A stretch of DNA of 6,377 nucleotides. Source: Balneolales bacterium (GTDB taxonomy: Bacteria; Bacteroidota; Rhodothermia; Balneolales; HLUCCA01). Under the pieces are notes generated by a model, which searched no databases, was not told the DNA's origin, and worked only from the letters and a program-made list of their open reading frames with translations. Location: assembly GCA_022565415.1 (NCBI GenBank), contig JAIUMT010000193.1:1-6377 (forward strand), written 5' to 3'. The translations under genes were made by a program, and so were the position numbers. Each line of letters starts with the position of its first letter. The first letter of the stretch is position 1. Below are positions 1 to 5,746 of the stretch, in pieces.

Positions 1-81
1 GGCCGACACCGATATCAACACGACTCCAGCAAGCATTACTGCCTGATGAATATGGTTTCTGCTAAATAGTGGTCTTTTCAT
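1..81 (-). CDS. Partial exported or membrane-anchored protein, N-terminus only
   Basis: This is the first 27 codons of a gene read leftwards out of the window; the rest is missing. The ATG lies at 81-79 on the minus strand and the frame stays open to the window edge. The fragment starts MKRPLFSRNHIHQ and continues into a hydrophobic stretch (about residues 14-26) ending VSA. That is the basic N-region plus hydrophobic core of a Sec signal peptide or N-terminal membrane anchor. A Shine-Dalgarno-like GAGAGG sits just upstream of the ATG on the minus strand, which supports the start. It is divergent from ileS, so the two share the upstream intergenic region. The mature function cannot be told from this fragment. 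Export is inferred from the N-terminus alone. Confidence 0.6.
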   Translation of the reverse strand, partial: MKRPLFSRNHIHQAVMLAGVVLISVSA

Positions 82-88
82 TTATTTG

Positions 89-94
89 CCTCTC
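89..94 (-). promoter_or_regulatory. Ribosome binding site of the divergent partial gene
   Basis: On the minus strand the sequence reads GAGAGG seven bases before the ATG at 81. It is purine rich and partly complementary to the 16S rRNA 3' end. It is the main support for choosing this ATG in a fragment too short for coding statistics. The plus-strand genes ileS, the DksA-like gene and lspA have no comparable site. Confidence 0.5.
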
Positions 95-215
95 GAATCT
101 ATTGGGGATACACACCAGCTCGTAAACAGTGTTTCATTATAACTCTTTCAATTTAGCATATTTTTAACGGGATTTATACAAGAAATCGTCTGAATGGTGT
201 TTCTCAAAATTGTTG

Positions 216-223
216 TATATTTG
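216..223 (+). promoter_or_regulatory. Bacteroidota-type -7 promoter box for ileS
   Basis: TATATTTG matches the Bacteroidota primary-sigma -7 consensus TAnnTTTG at every fixed position. It lies 40 bases before the ileS ATG, so transcription would begin near 230 and leave a leader of about 30-35 bases. The partner -33 TTTG box is not clear: the expected position (about 193-196) reads AATG, with TGTTT slightly downstream. No attenuator, T-box or other leader structure is visible. The match is seen directly; its use as a promoter is inferred. Confidence 0.55.
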
Positions 224-263
224 TAGTCTTTAGAATTTTCAACCAAATTTCGCTGATCCAGTC

Positions 264-3200
264 ATGGGTAAACGGTTTCAAGAAGTCAAACAAGTCGATT
301 ATTCGAAGATGGAATTAGAAATTTTGTCGTGGTGGCAAAAGAATTCCATTTTTGAGAAAAGTCTGGAAACCCGGGAAGACGGAATTCCTTTCACTTTCTA
401 TGAAGGACCTCCGACGGCTAACGGAAAGCCTGGAATCCACCATGTAATGGCGCGTACGGTAAAAGATCTTTTCTGCCGCTATAAGACTATGAAAGGCCAT
501 AAAGTGATGCGTAAGGCCGGTTGGGATACCCACGGACTTCCCGTCGAGATCGAAGTTGAAAAAGCACTCGGGCTTAAAGGCCGCGCAGAAGTTGAACAAT
601 ACGGTCTGGCCGAATACAACGCTCAATGCCGCGAAAGTGTATTGAAATATAAAGACCTGTGGGATGAACTCACCAATCGTATGGGCTATTGGGTCGATCT
701 ACACAACCCGTACGTCACGTTCGAAAACGATTATATTGAGTCGGTCTGGTGGGCGGTAAAAGAGCTTCACAACAAAGGCTTCCTGTATAAAGGTTACAAA
801 ATTCAGTGGTACTCGCCCGGAAGTAGCACGGTTCTGAGTTCCCATGAAGTGAGTCTCGGTTATAAAGAAGTTCAGGATCCTTCGGTATTTGTGAAATTTA
901 AGCTGGATGAGGCCAATGATACCTACTTCCTGGCCTGGACTACCACTCCGTGGACGCTCATATCCAACATGATTCTGGCTGTGAATCCGGCTTTGGACTA
1001 CGTTACGGTGAAACATGGTGGCTCCGATGACAAACCTGAATATCTGATTCTCGCAGAAGCGTTGCTTTCTGTACTAGAGGGCGATTATGAAATCATTCGG
1101 AAGTTTAAAGGCGAAGAGTTACTTGGCAAAACCTATGAGCCAATTTTCGACTATGCTCTAAATGTATTCGACAAATCGGAAGCCTGGAAGGTTGTAGCTG
1201 CTGATTTCGTCACCACAGAAGACGGTACCGGAATTGTGCATATTGCCCCGGCTTATGGCGCAGATGACTACGAAACAGGTAAAAAAGAAGGCATTCCGAT
1301 GTTTAATCCCGTCGATCGCGACGGTTGTTTTACATCAGAAATCACTGAATATGCCGGACTTTGGTTCAAAGACGCCGACAAAGAGATTGTTCGCAACCTC
1401 AAAGAGCGGGGCGTTTTGTACAAGCACCTCACATATTTGCACAACTATCCGCATGATTGGCGAAAAGGCACTCCGTTGATGTCGTATCCGGTGGAAAGCT
1501 GGTTTGTGCGCACCACCGCCGTCCGCGACCGAATGGTTGCCTTAAACAAAGAAATTAACTGGAAACCGGCAAGCACCGGAACCGGTCGTTTTGGAACCTG
1601 GCTCGAGAATAATGTCGACTGGGCCATTTCTCGTCAGCGATTTTGGGGAACGCCCATTCCAATTTGGGTGAGCGACAAAGATCCCAACTATTTTGAATGT
1701 ATTGGTAGCGTCGAAGAGTTGCGCACCAAAGCCGGACTCAAAAAGAATGTTAAAATCGACCTCCATCGTCCGACTATTGATGAAATAACCTGGCCGGCAC
1801 CTGATGGTGGCACCATGCGCAGAATCCCCGATTTGCTGGATGTTTGGTTCGACTCGGGCGCGATGCCGTTCGCACAATGGCACTATCCGTACGAAAACAA
1901 AGATATTTTCAAGACCAACTTTCCGGCAGATTTCATTGCGGAGGGAGTTGATCAAACACGAGGGTGGTTCTACACGCTCCACGCGCTGGCGACCATGCTT
2001 TTTGATAAACCTGCATTTAGAAATGTAGTATCAAACGGACTGGTACTCGACGCTAAAGGCGAGAAAATGAGCAAAACCAAGGGTAACACAGTCGATCCGT
2101 TTCGGGTATTGCAAGAATTCGGAGCCGATTCTACCCGCTGGTATATGATGAGCAATTCCTCGCCATGGGATAACCTCAAGTTTAACGAAGATGGTTTAAA
2201 AGAAACCCAACGAAAGTTTTTTAACACCATCGTAAATACGTACTCTTTCTTCGCGATGTATGCGAATATCGACAAATGGACGTACGCAGGATCGCCAATC
2301 GCTTATCCCGATCGTTCGGAAATGGATCGCTGGATCATTTCCCGGCAGTTTACCACCATCAAAATGGTCGATCAGTATCTGGATGACTACGACGTAACGA
2401 AAGCCTGTCGCGAAATCGAACAGTTTGTCGAAGAGCTTAGTAACTGGTACGTGCGCCGAAGTCGTCGCCGCTTCTGGAAAGAAGGCAAAACGATAGACAA
2501 AACGGCAGCCTATCAAACGCTGTACGAATGCCTTGCCAACATCGCGAAATTGATAAGTCCGGTGGCACCCTACATGGGCGAGTGGTTATATCAGCAATTG
2601 AATAGCGTTACGGGTCACGACGAGGAATCGGTTCACGTTTCGTTCTATCCGACTGTAGAAGAAACCGCGATCGACAAGCAACTCGAATACAAAATGGAAT
2701 TAGCCCGATTGGTTACCTCCATCACGTTGCGTATCCGAAATCAGGTAAATTTGAATGTTCGTCAGCCACTTAGCCGCATCATCATACCGGTAAACACTCC
2801 GGAAGACCGACATGCGATTGAATCTGTAAAAGATATCATCCTGGATGAGGTCAATTTCAAAGCGATTGAGTATGTGAACGACGACTCGGGAATTGTCAAA
2901 AAAAGCGCAAAACCGAATTTCCCGGTGCTTGGAAAAAAAGTTGGCGGACTGATGAAAGCCATCGCTGCAAAAGTTGCCAAGCTCGGTTCTGAAGACATAA
3001 ATAAATTCGAAAAATCTGGTAATCTGAATATTACACTTGATACCGGAGAAATTGTTAAATTAGAGAAGGATGATTTAGTCGTTGTGCGACACGGATTGTC
3101 TGGATGGTCGGTTGAAACGCAAGATGGACTCACCGTAGCAGCAGATACGGAGATCACGCCAGAGCTCGAACGTGAAGGTTTGGCTCGAGAAGTGGTGAAT

Positions 3201-3434
3201 CGTCTTCAGAATATGCGTAAAGAAGCTGATTTTGAGGTAACCGATCGAATTTCGGTGTCTATTGAAGCAGAAGCAAACATTATCAAGTCTGTTGAAGCAA
3301 TGAAAAGCTATATCATGAATGAAACGCTTTGTGAATCCTTTACATATACTGTACTGGAAGATGCAGATTTTACTAAGTCGTGGGACATCGACGGTGTCTC
3401 CGTAACAATTGCCATTAAACGTAATCTAAAATAA
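264..3434 (+). CDS. ileS: Isoleucyl-tRNA synthetase, type 2 (eukaryote-like)
   Basis: Cytoplasmic class I aminoacyl-tRNA synthetase that activates isoleucine with ATP, charges tRNA-Ile and hydrolyses mischarged Val-tRNA-Ile. The 1056 residues are full length for the long type 2 form. In order: the HIGH-type motif as PGIHH (56-60); an editing domain inserted roughly at 190-400, with the Thr-rich TTTPWT (226-231) and GTGIVH (321-326) followed by GADDYE; WAISRQRFWGTPIPIW (453-468); DVWFDSG (526-532); DQTRGWF (from 563); KMSKT (601-605); and an anticodon-binding helical domain with SNWYVRRSRRRFW (726-738). The C-terminus carries ELEREGLAREVVNR and has only one cysteine, so it lacks the C-terminal zinc finger of type 1 enzymes. 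The ATG at 264 is the only reasonable start, since the frame has a stop at 231 and no other start between. No Shine-Dalgarno is present, as is common in Bacteroidota. It is first in an operon with the DksA-like gene (10-base gap) and lspA. The signature HIGH motif has the altered GXHH order, and the usual Pro after TTTPWTL is Ile. Confidence 0.98.
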   Translation: MGKRFQEVKQVDYSKMELEILSWWQKNSIFEKSLETREDGIPFTFYEGPPTANGKPGIHHVMARTVKDLFCRYKTMKGHKVMRKAGWDTHGLPVEIEVEKALGLKGRAEVEQYGLAEYNAQCRESVLKYKDLWDELTNRMGYWVDLHNPYVTFENDYIESVWWAVKELHNKGFLYKGYKIQWYSPGSSTVLSSHEVSLGYKEVQDPSVFVKFKLDEANDTYFLAWTTTPWTLISNMILAVNPALDYVTVKHGGSDDKPEYLILAEALLSVLEGDYEIIRKFKGEELLGKTYEPIFDYALNVFDKSEAWKVVAADFVTTEDGTGIVHIAPAYGADDYETGKKEGIPMFNPVDRDGCFTSEITEYAGLWFKDADKEIVRNLKERGVLYKHLTYLHNYPHDWRKGTPLMSYPVESWFVRTTAVRDRMVALNKEINWKPASTGTGRFGTWLENNVDWAISRQRFWGTPIPIWVSDKDPNYFECIGSVEELRTKAGLKKNVKIDLHRPTIDEITWPAPDGGTMRRIPDLLDVWFDSGAMPFAQWHYPYENKDIFKTNFPADFIAEGVDQTRGWFYTLHALATMLFDKPAFRNVVSNGLVLDAKGEKMSKTKGNTVDPFRVLQEFGADSTRWYMMSNSSPWDNLKFNEDGLKETQRKFFNTIVNTYSFFAMYANIDKWTYAGSPIAYPDRSEMDRWIISRQFTTIKMVDQYLDDYDVTKACREIEQFVEELSNWYVRRSRRRFWKEGKTIDKTAAYQTLYECLANIAKLISPVAPYMGEWLYQQLNSVTGHDEESVHVSFYPTVEETAIDKQLEYKMELARLVTSITLRIRNQVNLNVRQPLSRIIIPVNTPEDRHAIESVKDIILDEVNFKAIEYVNDDSGIVKKSAKPNFPVLGKKVGGLMKAIAAKVAKLGSEDINKFEKSGNLNITLDTGEIVKLEKDDLVVVRHGLSGWSVETQDGLTVAADTEITPELEREGLAREVVNRLQNMRKEADFEVTDRISVSIEAEANIIKSVEAMKSYIMNETLCESFTYTVLEDADFTKSWDIDGVSVTIAIKRNLK

Positions 3435-3444
3435 TCGTACGGCC

Positions 3445-3849
3445 ATGGAAGAGAACCCGAAAAACGATCAGGTTGAGCGTGTATCCCCTTACAATGATGA
3501 AGAACTGGATTATTTCCGTCAAATCATTTTGAAAAAAAGTGAAGACGCCGAGAATGATCTCGATTTACTTCAACAGACATTGCGCGATAATACCGAAAAT
3601 GCTTCTGATGAATCAGCGTACTCGTTTCACATGGCAGATGCCGGCACCGACGCCCAGGAGCGTGAAAAAACATATATGTTGTTTAACCGCACCAAGAAAT
3701 TTTTGAGATATCTGGACGATGCTCTTGTGCGAATCGACAAAAAAACATACGGTTTGTGCAAAGTGACTGGTAAGAAAATCTCGAAAGGTCGACTCGAAGC
3801 TGTGCCTCATACGCAAATCAGTATCGAAGCCAAACTCAAGAGACGGTGA
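3445..3849 (+). CDS. DksA/TraR-family RNA polymerase-binding protein with degenerate zinc finger
   Basis: A 134-residue member of the DksA/TraR family. Family members bind in the secondary channel of RNA polymerase and alter promoter use, often together with (p)ppGpp. Residues about 15-50 and 72-100 are predicted to form the two helices of the coiled coil. Between them lies an acidic tip, ADAGTDAQERE (64-74), where E. coli DksA has its key aspartates. The C-terminal globular part begins YGLCKVTGK. Only the first of the four zinc cysteines remains (C105); the other three positions are T108, S126 and A129. The conserved frame RLEAVPHTQISIEAK is still present, so the fold is probably kept without a normal zinc site. 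This state is usual for Bacteroidota relatives, so it is not decay. It sits 10 bases after ileS and 7 bases before lspA, so it is surely cotranscribed. It could be called dksA or a TraR-like paralogue; the effect on transcription here is inferred. Confidence 0.9.
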   Translation: MEENPKNDQVERVSPYNDEELDYFRQIILKKSEDAENDLDLLQQTLRDNTENASDESAYSFHMADAGTDAQEREKTYMLFNRTKKFLRYLDDALVRIDKKTYGLCKVTGKKISKGRLEAVPHTQISIEAKLKRR

Positions 3850-3856
3850 CGGTCTG

Positions 3857-4510
3857 GTGAGTTTATTGCAAAAAAAATGGTTGATGTTCGCAGGTACGGC
3901 ACTTGTTGTCGTGTTGCTCGATCAGTGGAGTAAGTATGTTATTCGTACTCGCTGGGAACTGCAAAACCTGGAGCTCATTCCCGGGTGGTTTTCTTTTCAT
4001 TACACGAAGAATCCGGGTATGGCTATGGGTATCGATATACTCGATACCATGCACATCAGCATCATTGCAATAATTGCTACCATCGCCATAACTACGTACA
4101 TCATCCGGACGATGGATAAGTCCCCGGCCGGATTCATGTTGATCATGGGATTAATCATTGGCGGCGCCATCGGCAATCTCATCGACCGCATTTTCATCGC
4201 CCGCATTATGGGTTACGGCGGATACCTCGAAGGACAAGTAGTCGATTTCCTGCATTTTACACTCAGAATTAGCGATTGGCCTGTCTTCCCGTACATTTTC
4301 AACGTAGCTGATGTGGCCATTAGCTGCGCTCTCATCATCTTTTTAGTATTCAACAAGAAGTTCCTGCCCGAAGAAGAGACCAAAACACCTGAGTCGGTTA
4401 CGGTTGAATCCAATACGGCTGATTCAAAAGAGATTGACGCCAATGCTTCTCAATCCAAAGCGTCTGATTCTGTAACACCTGATTCTAAAGCTCCTGATAA
4501 AGAATCATAA
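3857..4510 (+). CDS. lspA: Prolipoprotein signal peptidase (signal peptidase II)
   Basis: Inner-membrane aspartyl protease that removes the signal peptide of lipidated prolipoproteins at the lipobox cysteine, acting after Lgt and before any Lnt step. Four membrane segments are visible (about 8-28, 66-84, 92-110 and 147-167). The family motifs are LDQWSK (21-26), NPGMAMG (52-58, the place of NxGAAF in E. coli-type enzymes), GAIGNLIDR (103-111) with catalytic D110, VVDFLHF (128-134), and FNVADVAI (148-155) with catalytic D152. The chosen start is GTG at 3857, because it keeps the basic SLLQKKW before the first span; the next ATG, at 3884, would remove it. There is no clear ribosome site, and translation is probably coupled to the gene seven bases upstream. 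The cytoplasmic tail after about residue 170 is unusually long, low in complexity and built of decapeptide repeats. The core family call is firm; the role of the tail is unknown. Confidence 0.96.
   Translation: MSLLQKKWLMFAGTALVVVLLDQWSKYVIRTRWELQNLELIPGWFSFHYTKNPGMAMGIDILDTMHISIIAIIATIAITTYIIRTMDKSPAGFMLIMGLIIGGAIGNLIDRIFIARIMGYGGYLEGQVVDFLHFTLRISDWPVFPYIFNVADVAISCALIIFLVFNKKFLPEEETKTPESVTVESNTADSKEIDANASQSKASDSVTPDSKAPDKES
4388..4507 (+). repeat. Four imperfect 30-bp repeats encoding decapeptides in the LspA tail
   Basis: Residues 178-217 of LspA divide into four 10-residue units that end exactly at the stop codon. The loose consensus is (P/A)-(D/E)-S-K-A-x-D-x-x-x. The clearest units start at residues 188, 198 and 208, reading ADSKEID, SQSKASD and PDSKAPD at the same phase; the unit at 178 (PESVTVE) is more diverged. 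At the DNA level the units share gat-tc(a/t)-aaa-type cores, although synonymous positions have drifted. They look like an old tandem expansion of one 30-bp unit. The segment is hydrophilic, rich in Ser, Asp and Lys, and likely disordered. Confidence 0.6.
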
Positions 4511-4612
4511 TCGCCCGACGAAACCACGATCGCACAAAGTATCCGTGAAATATTAGAACAATCTATAGTTCAATTTTTCTCGTATTCCATAATAAAAGCT
4601 TGAATTTGCTTT

Positions 4613-4652
4613 GCTAACCCCTATAAATAATAACCTATTAGGTTGGGTTAGC
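4613..4652 (+). terminator. Nested inverted repeat after lspA, possible terminator
   Basis: GCTAACCC (4613-4620) pairs perfectly with GGGTTAGC (4645-4652). Inside the loop, AACCT (4632-4636) pairs with AGGTT (4640-4644), giving a stem within a stem. The 3' side is followed by TTATT, which is only a weak U-tract, so efficient intrinsic termination is uncertain. A competing hairpin is possible between GTTAG (4647-4651) and CTAAC (4658-4662). The repeat lies in the 264-base AT-rich spacer 4511-4774, between the housekeeping operon and the envelope-protein cluster. No gene, tRNA or other RNA gene could be recognised in the rest of that spacer. Terminator, small RNA or protein-binding site are all possible; terminator is favoured by position. 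Confidence 0.4.
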
Positions 4653-4720
4653 TTATTCTAACAAGCAATCTCTTAGATTAAGATTTAAATTTATCGAAAA
4701 TGATCTGTAACAAATGTGCA

Positions 4721-4749
4721 TCGAAATACTCTATGTTATAGGGTATAAT
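4721..4749 (+). promoter_or_regulatory. Possible promoter of the envelope-protein cluster
   Basis: TATAAT at 4744-4749 is preceded, after 17 bases, by TCGAAA at 4721-4726, which matches TTGACA at four of six positions. Transcription would start near 4756, just ahead of the ATG at 4775. A second candidate is TAAATTTA at 4686-4693, one base away from the Bacteroidota TAnnTTTG box but without an upstream TTTG. In an AT-rich spacer both could arise by chance. A promoter in this spacer is likely given the 264-base gap after lspA, but its exact position is weakly supported. Confidence 0.3.
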
Positions 4750-4774
4750 CAATTTCAAGTAACCATTTCTTCTC

Positions 4775-5194
4775 ATGTCGATGGGACAAGCTTTATTAGC
4801 AATCGGAGCAATAACATTGTTTATGTATACTGCTGTAAACGTGAACAGGACGTACGTAGCCGCTTCGGCAGAGTCGGTGGCCCAGCAACGAAATCTCGAC
4901 ATGATAAACTACGCTCAATCGTTATCTGAGTTCGTCTATGCTCAAGGTCAGCGGTACGACAACCTGGATGTGATATTTGCAAACTCCGGCGACATCAATG
5001 ATCCGACCAAGCACCATACCTACGTTACATCCATCCGGGATACACTCTTTGCGACCATTCAGCTATCAGCTGAGCAAAATATGATTCACGGAGCCAAAGG
5101 CAGAAGTGCTACAATTCGCATTTACACCTCCGCAGGGACCACAAAACAGCAGCGCATGGAAACCATCGCAGTTATTGTCAAACCTGAGGACTAA
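4775..5194 (+). CDS. Uncharacterised single-span envelope protein, pseudopilin-like layout (first of three)
   Basis: I do not recognise a named family. The 139-residue product has one N-terminal hydrophobic helix (about 5-21, QALLAIGAITLFMY), then a polar helical region to about residue 60 (NVNRTYVAASAESVAQQ...). The C-terminal part is predicted to be beta-rich and carries alternating hydrophobic residues (SATIRIYTS, ETIAVIVKPED). It has no cysteine. A short helix that starts almost at residue 1 and continues into an amphipathic stalk recalls pilins and pseudopilins. The segment MSMG before the helix loosely resembles a short prepilin leader, but the expected basic residue before Gly and the Glu at +5 are absent. 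The frame has a stop at 4760, so the ATG at 4775 is the first start; the ATG at 4781 is an alternative. No Shine-Dalgarno is visible. It is separated by 34 bases from the next gene and is probably cotranscribed with the two that follow. It could be a minor pilin-like subunit or a plain anchored periplasmic protein. Confidence 0.8.
   Translation: MSMGQALLAIGAITLFMYTAVNVNRTYVAASAESVAQQRNLDMINYAQSLSEFVYAQGQRYDNLDVIFANSGDINDPTKHHTYVTSIRDTLFATIQLSAEQNMIHGAKGRSATIRIYTSAGTTKQQRMETIAVIVKPED
5186..5190 (+). promoter_or_regulatory. Shine-Dalgarno-like GAGGA ahead of a 10-codon frame
   Basis: GAGGA, inside the last codons of the preceding gene, lies nine bases before an ATG at 5200. It is better placed for that small frame than for the real gene start at 5229, which has no purine-rich site near it. 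It may load ribosomes that reach 5229 by reinitiation. Confidence 0.3.
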
Positions 5195-5199
5195 CAACG

Positions 5200-5232
5200 A
5201 TGTACACACCTCTTTTCCATAGCATATCATGA
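5200..5232 (+). other. 10-codon leader frame overlapping the next start (ATGA)
   Basis: A small frame reads MYTPLFHSIS and then stops at TGA, positions 5230-5232. The stop overlaps the ATG of the next gene as ATGA. It begins six bases after the stop of the upstream gene and has a GAGGA site at suitable spacing. It could be a translated coupling leader that brings ribosomes to the site-less ATG at 5229. A frame this short can easily arise by chance. Confidence 0.2.
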
Positions 5233-5726
5233 ACGTACAACTGGATCTTATTCTCCCTCCAATTGTGATTGGTTCGTTGCTTTTGCTAATTCTCGGACTC
5301 AACCAGATGATGATGGAGTCCCAAACAGGTAACCGCCTCAATATGGAAATGCAGACCTTCGCTAATACCACATTACTCGTATTGCAGGAGGAACTGAGGG
5401 ATGTGCATGATGTGCTTGGAATTACAGACTCAACACTGGTGTACAACACCCCAAATTTGGATACAGTACGCATTGCGCGTGTTGGTCGTGAAATGCACAT
5501 GATTCGCTCTAATATTTCGACGTCACTTCAAGATACGACCCGATACGCATCACGACTTGCCGACCTACGATTCACACTTTTTCTGCTGGATGGTGTTGGT
5601 CCGGCAATGTTACGTGTTCGTGTTGAAACAGAAAGCACTCCAGAACAGGAGGTCGGTGTTAGAACCGCTCGTTACCGTTCGTTCGCCGAACGTGACTTTT
5701 ATTTACGCAACCTGGACCTGGATTAA
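5229..5726 (+). CDS. Uncharacterised single-span envelope protein (second of three)
   Basis: No named family is recognised. The 165-residue, cysteine-free product has a hydrophobic segment at about 6-24 (DLILPPIVIGSLLLLILGLN) with Pro-Pro near its start. A long polar, probably helical stalk follows (about 25-62, rich in Met, Gln, Asn and Glu). After it comes a mixed region that includes a hydrophobic patch, RFTLFLLDG (114-122), and a beta-like strand, AMLRVRVETE (126-135). No lipobox and no prepilin-type Gly cleavage site is visible, so it is probably an inner-membrane protein with its bulk outside the cytoplasm. The frame has a TAG at 5220, making the ATG at 5229 the first possible start. 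There is no ribosome site close to it, only the overlapping leader frame. It lies 34 bases after the first and 20 bases before the third envelope gene, so the three likely act together. A coupling or alignment subunit of a pilus-like complex is one guess. Confidence 0.82.
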   Translation: MNVQLDLILPPIVIGSLLLLILGLNQMMMESQTGNRLNMEMQTFANTTLLVLQEELRDVHDVLGITDSTLVYNTPNLDTVRIARVGREMHMIRSNISTSLQDTTRYASRLADLRFTLFLLDGVGPAMLRVRVETESTPEQEVGVRTARYRSFAERDFYLRNLDLD

Positions 5727-5732
5727 CGCAAA

Positions 5733-5737
5733 AAGGA
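5733..5737 (+). promoter_or_regulatory. Ribosome binding site of the third envelope gene
   Basis: AAGGA ends nine bases before the ATG at 5747 and lies in the 20-base gap after the preceding stop. It is a clear Shine-Dalgarno match and fixes the start of a gene that has no end in the window. Confidence 0.6.
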
Positions 5738-5746
5738 TAAACTGAA

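Noticed and set aside
264..420. A T-box or other tRNA-sensing leader controlling ileS
   Set aside because: The leader from the likely transcription start to the ATG is only about 30-35 bases and shows no T-box sequence or antiterminator structure.
315..3157. Several minus-strand open frames of 60-146 codons inside ileS
   Set aside because: They lie opposite a strongly conserved full-length synthetase, have no recognisable domains or ribosome sites, and are explained as antisense shadows of the coding frame.
4000..4443. Minus-strand frames opposite lspA, one of them methionine- and isoleucine-rich and membrane-like
   Set aside because: The hydrophobic look is the mirror of the LspA membrane helices. 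The plus strand carries all catalytic motifs of signal peptidase II.
4555..4579. GAAC...GTTC hairpin followed by a T-run just after lspA as a second terminator
   Set aside because: The stem is only four base pairs and AT-rich around it, too weak to claim, although the T-run is real.
4639..4651. TTAGGTTGGGTTAG, similar to telomere repeats or a G-quadruplex
   Set aside because: There is only one partial copy and too few G runs. It is better explained as one arm of the nested inverted repeat.
4714..4929. Plus-strand 71-codon frame that begins upstream of the first envelope gene
   Set aside because: It overlaps the start of the 4775 gene in another frame, has no hydrophobic or domain pattern, and turns Arg- and Gly-rich in the overlap as expected of an out-of-frame reading.
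5557..5745. 62-codon plus-strand frame overlapping the end of the second envelope gene
   Set aside because: It is out of frame within an open reading frame that has better start and context, and no ribosome site or domain supports it.
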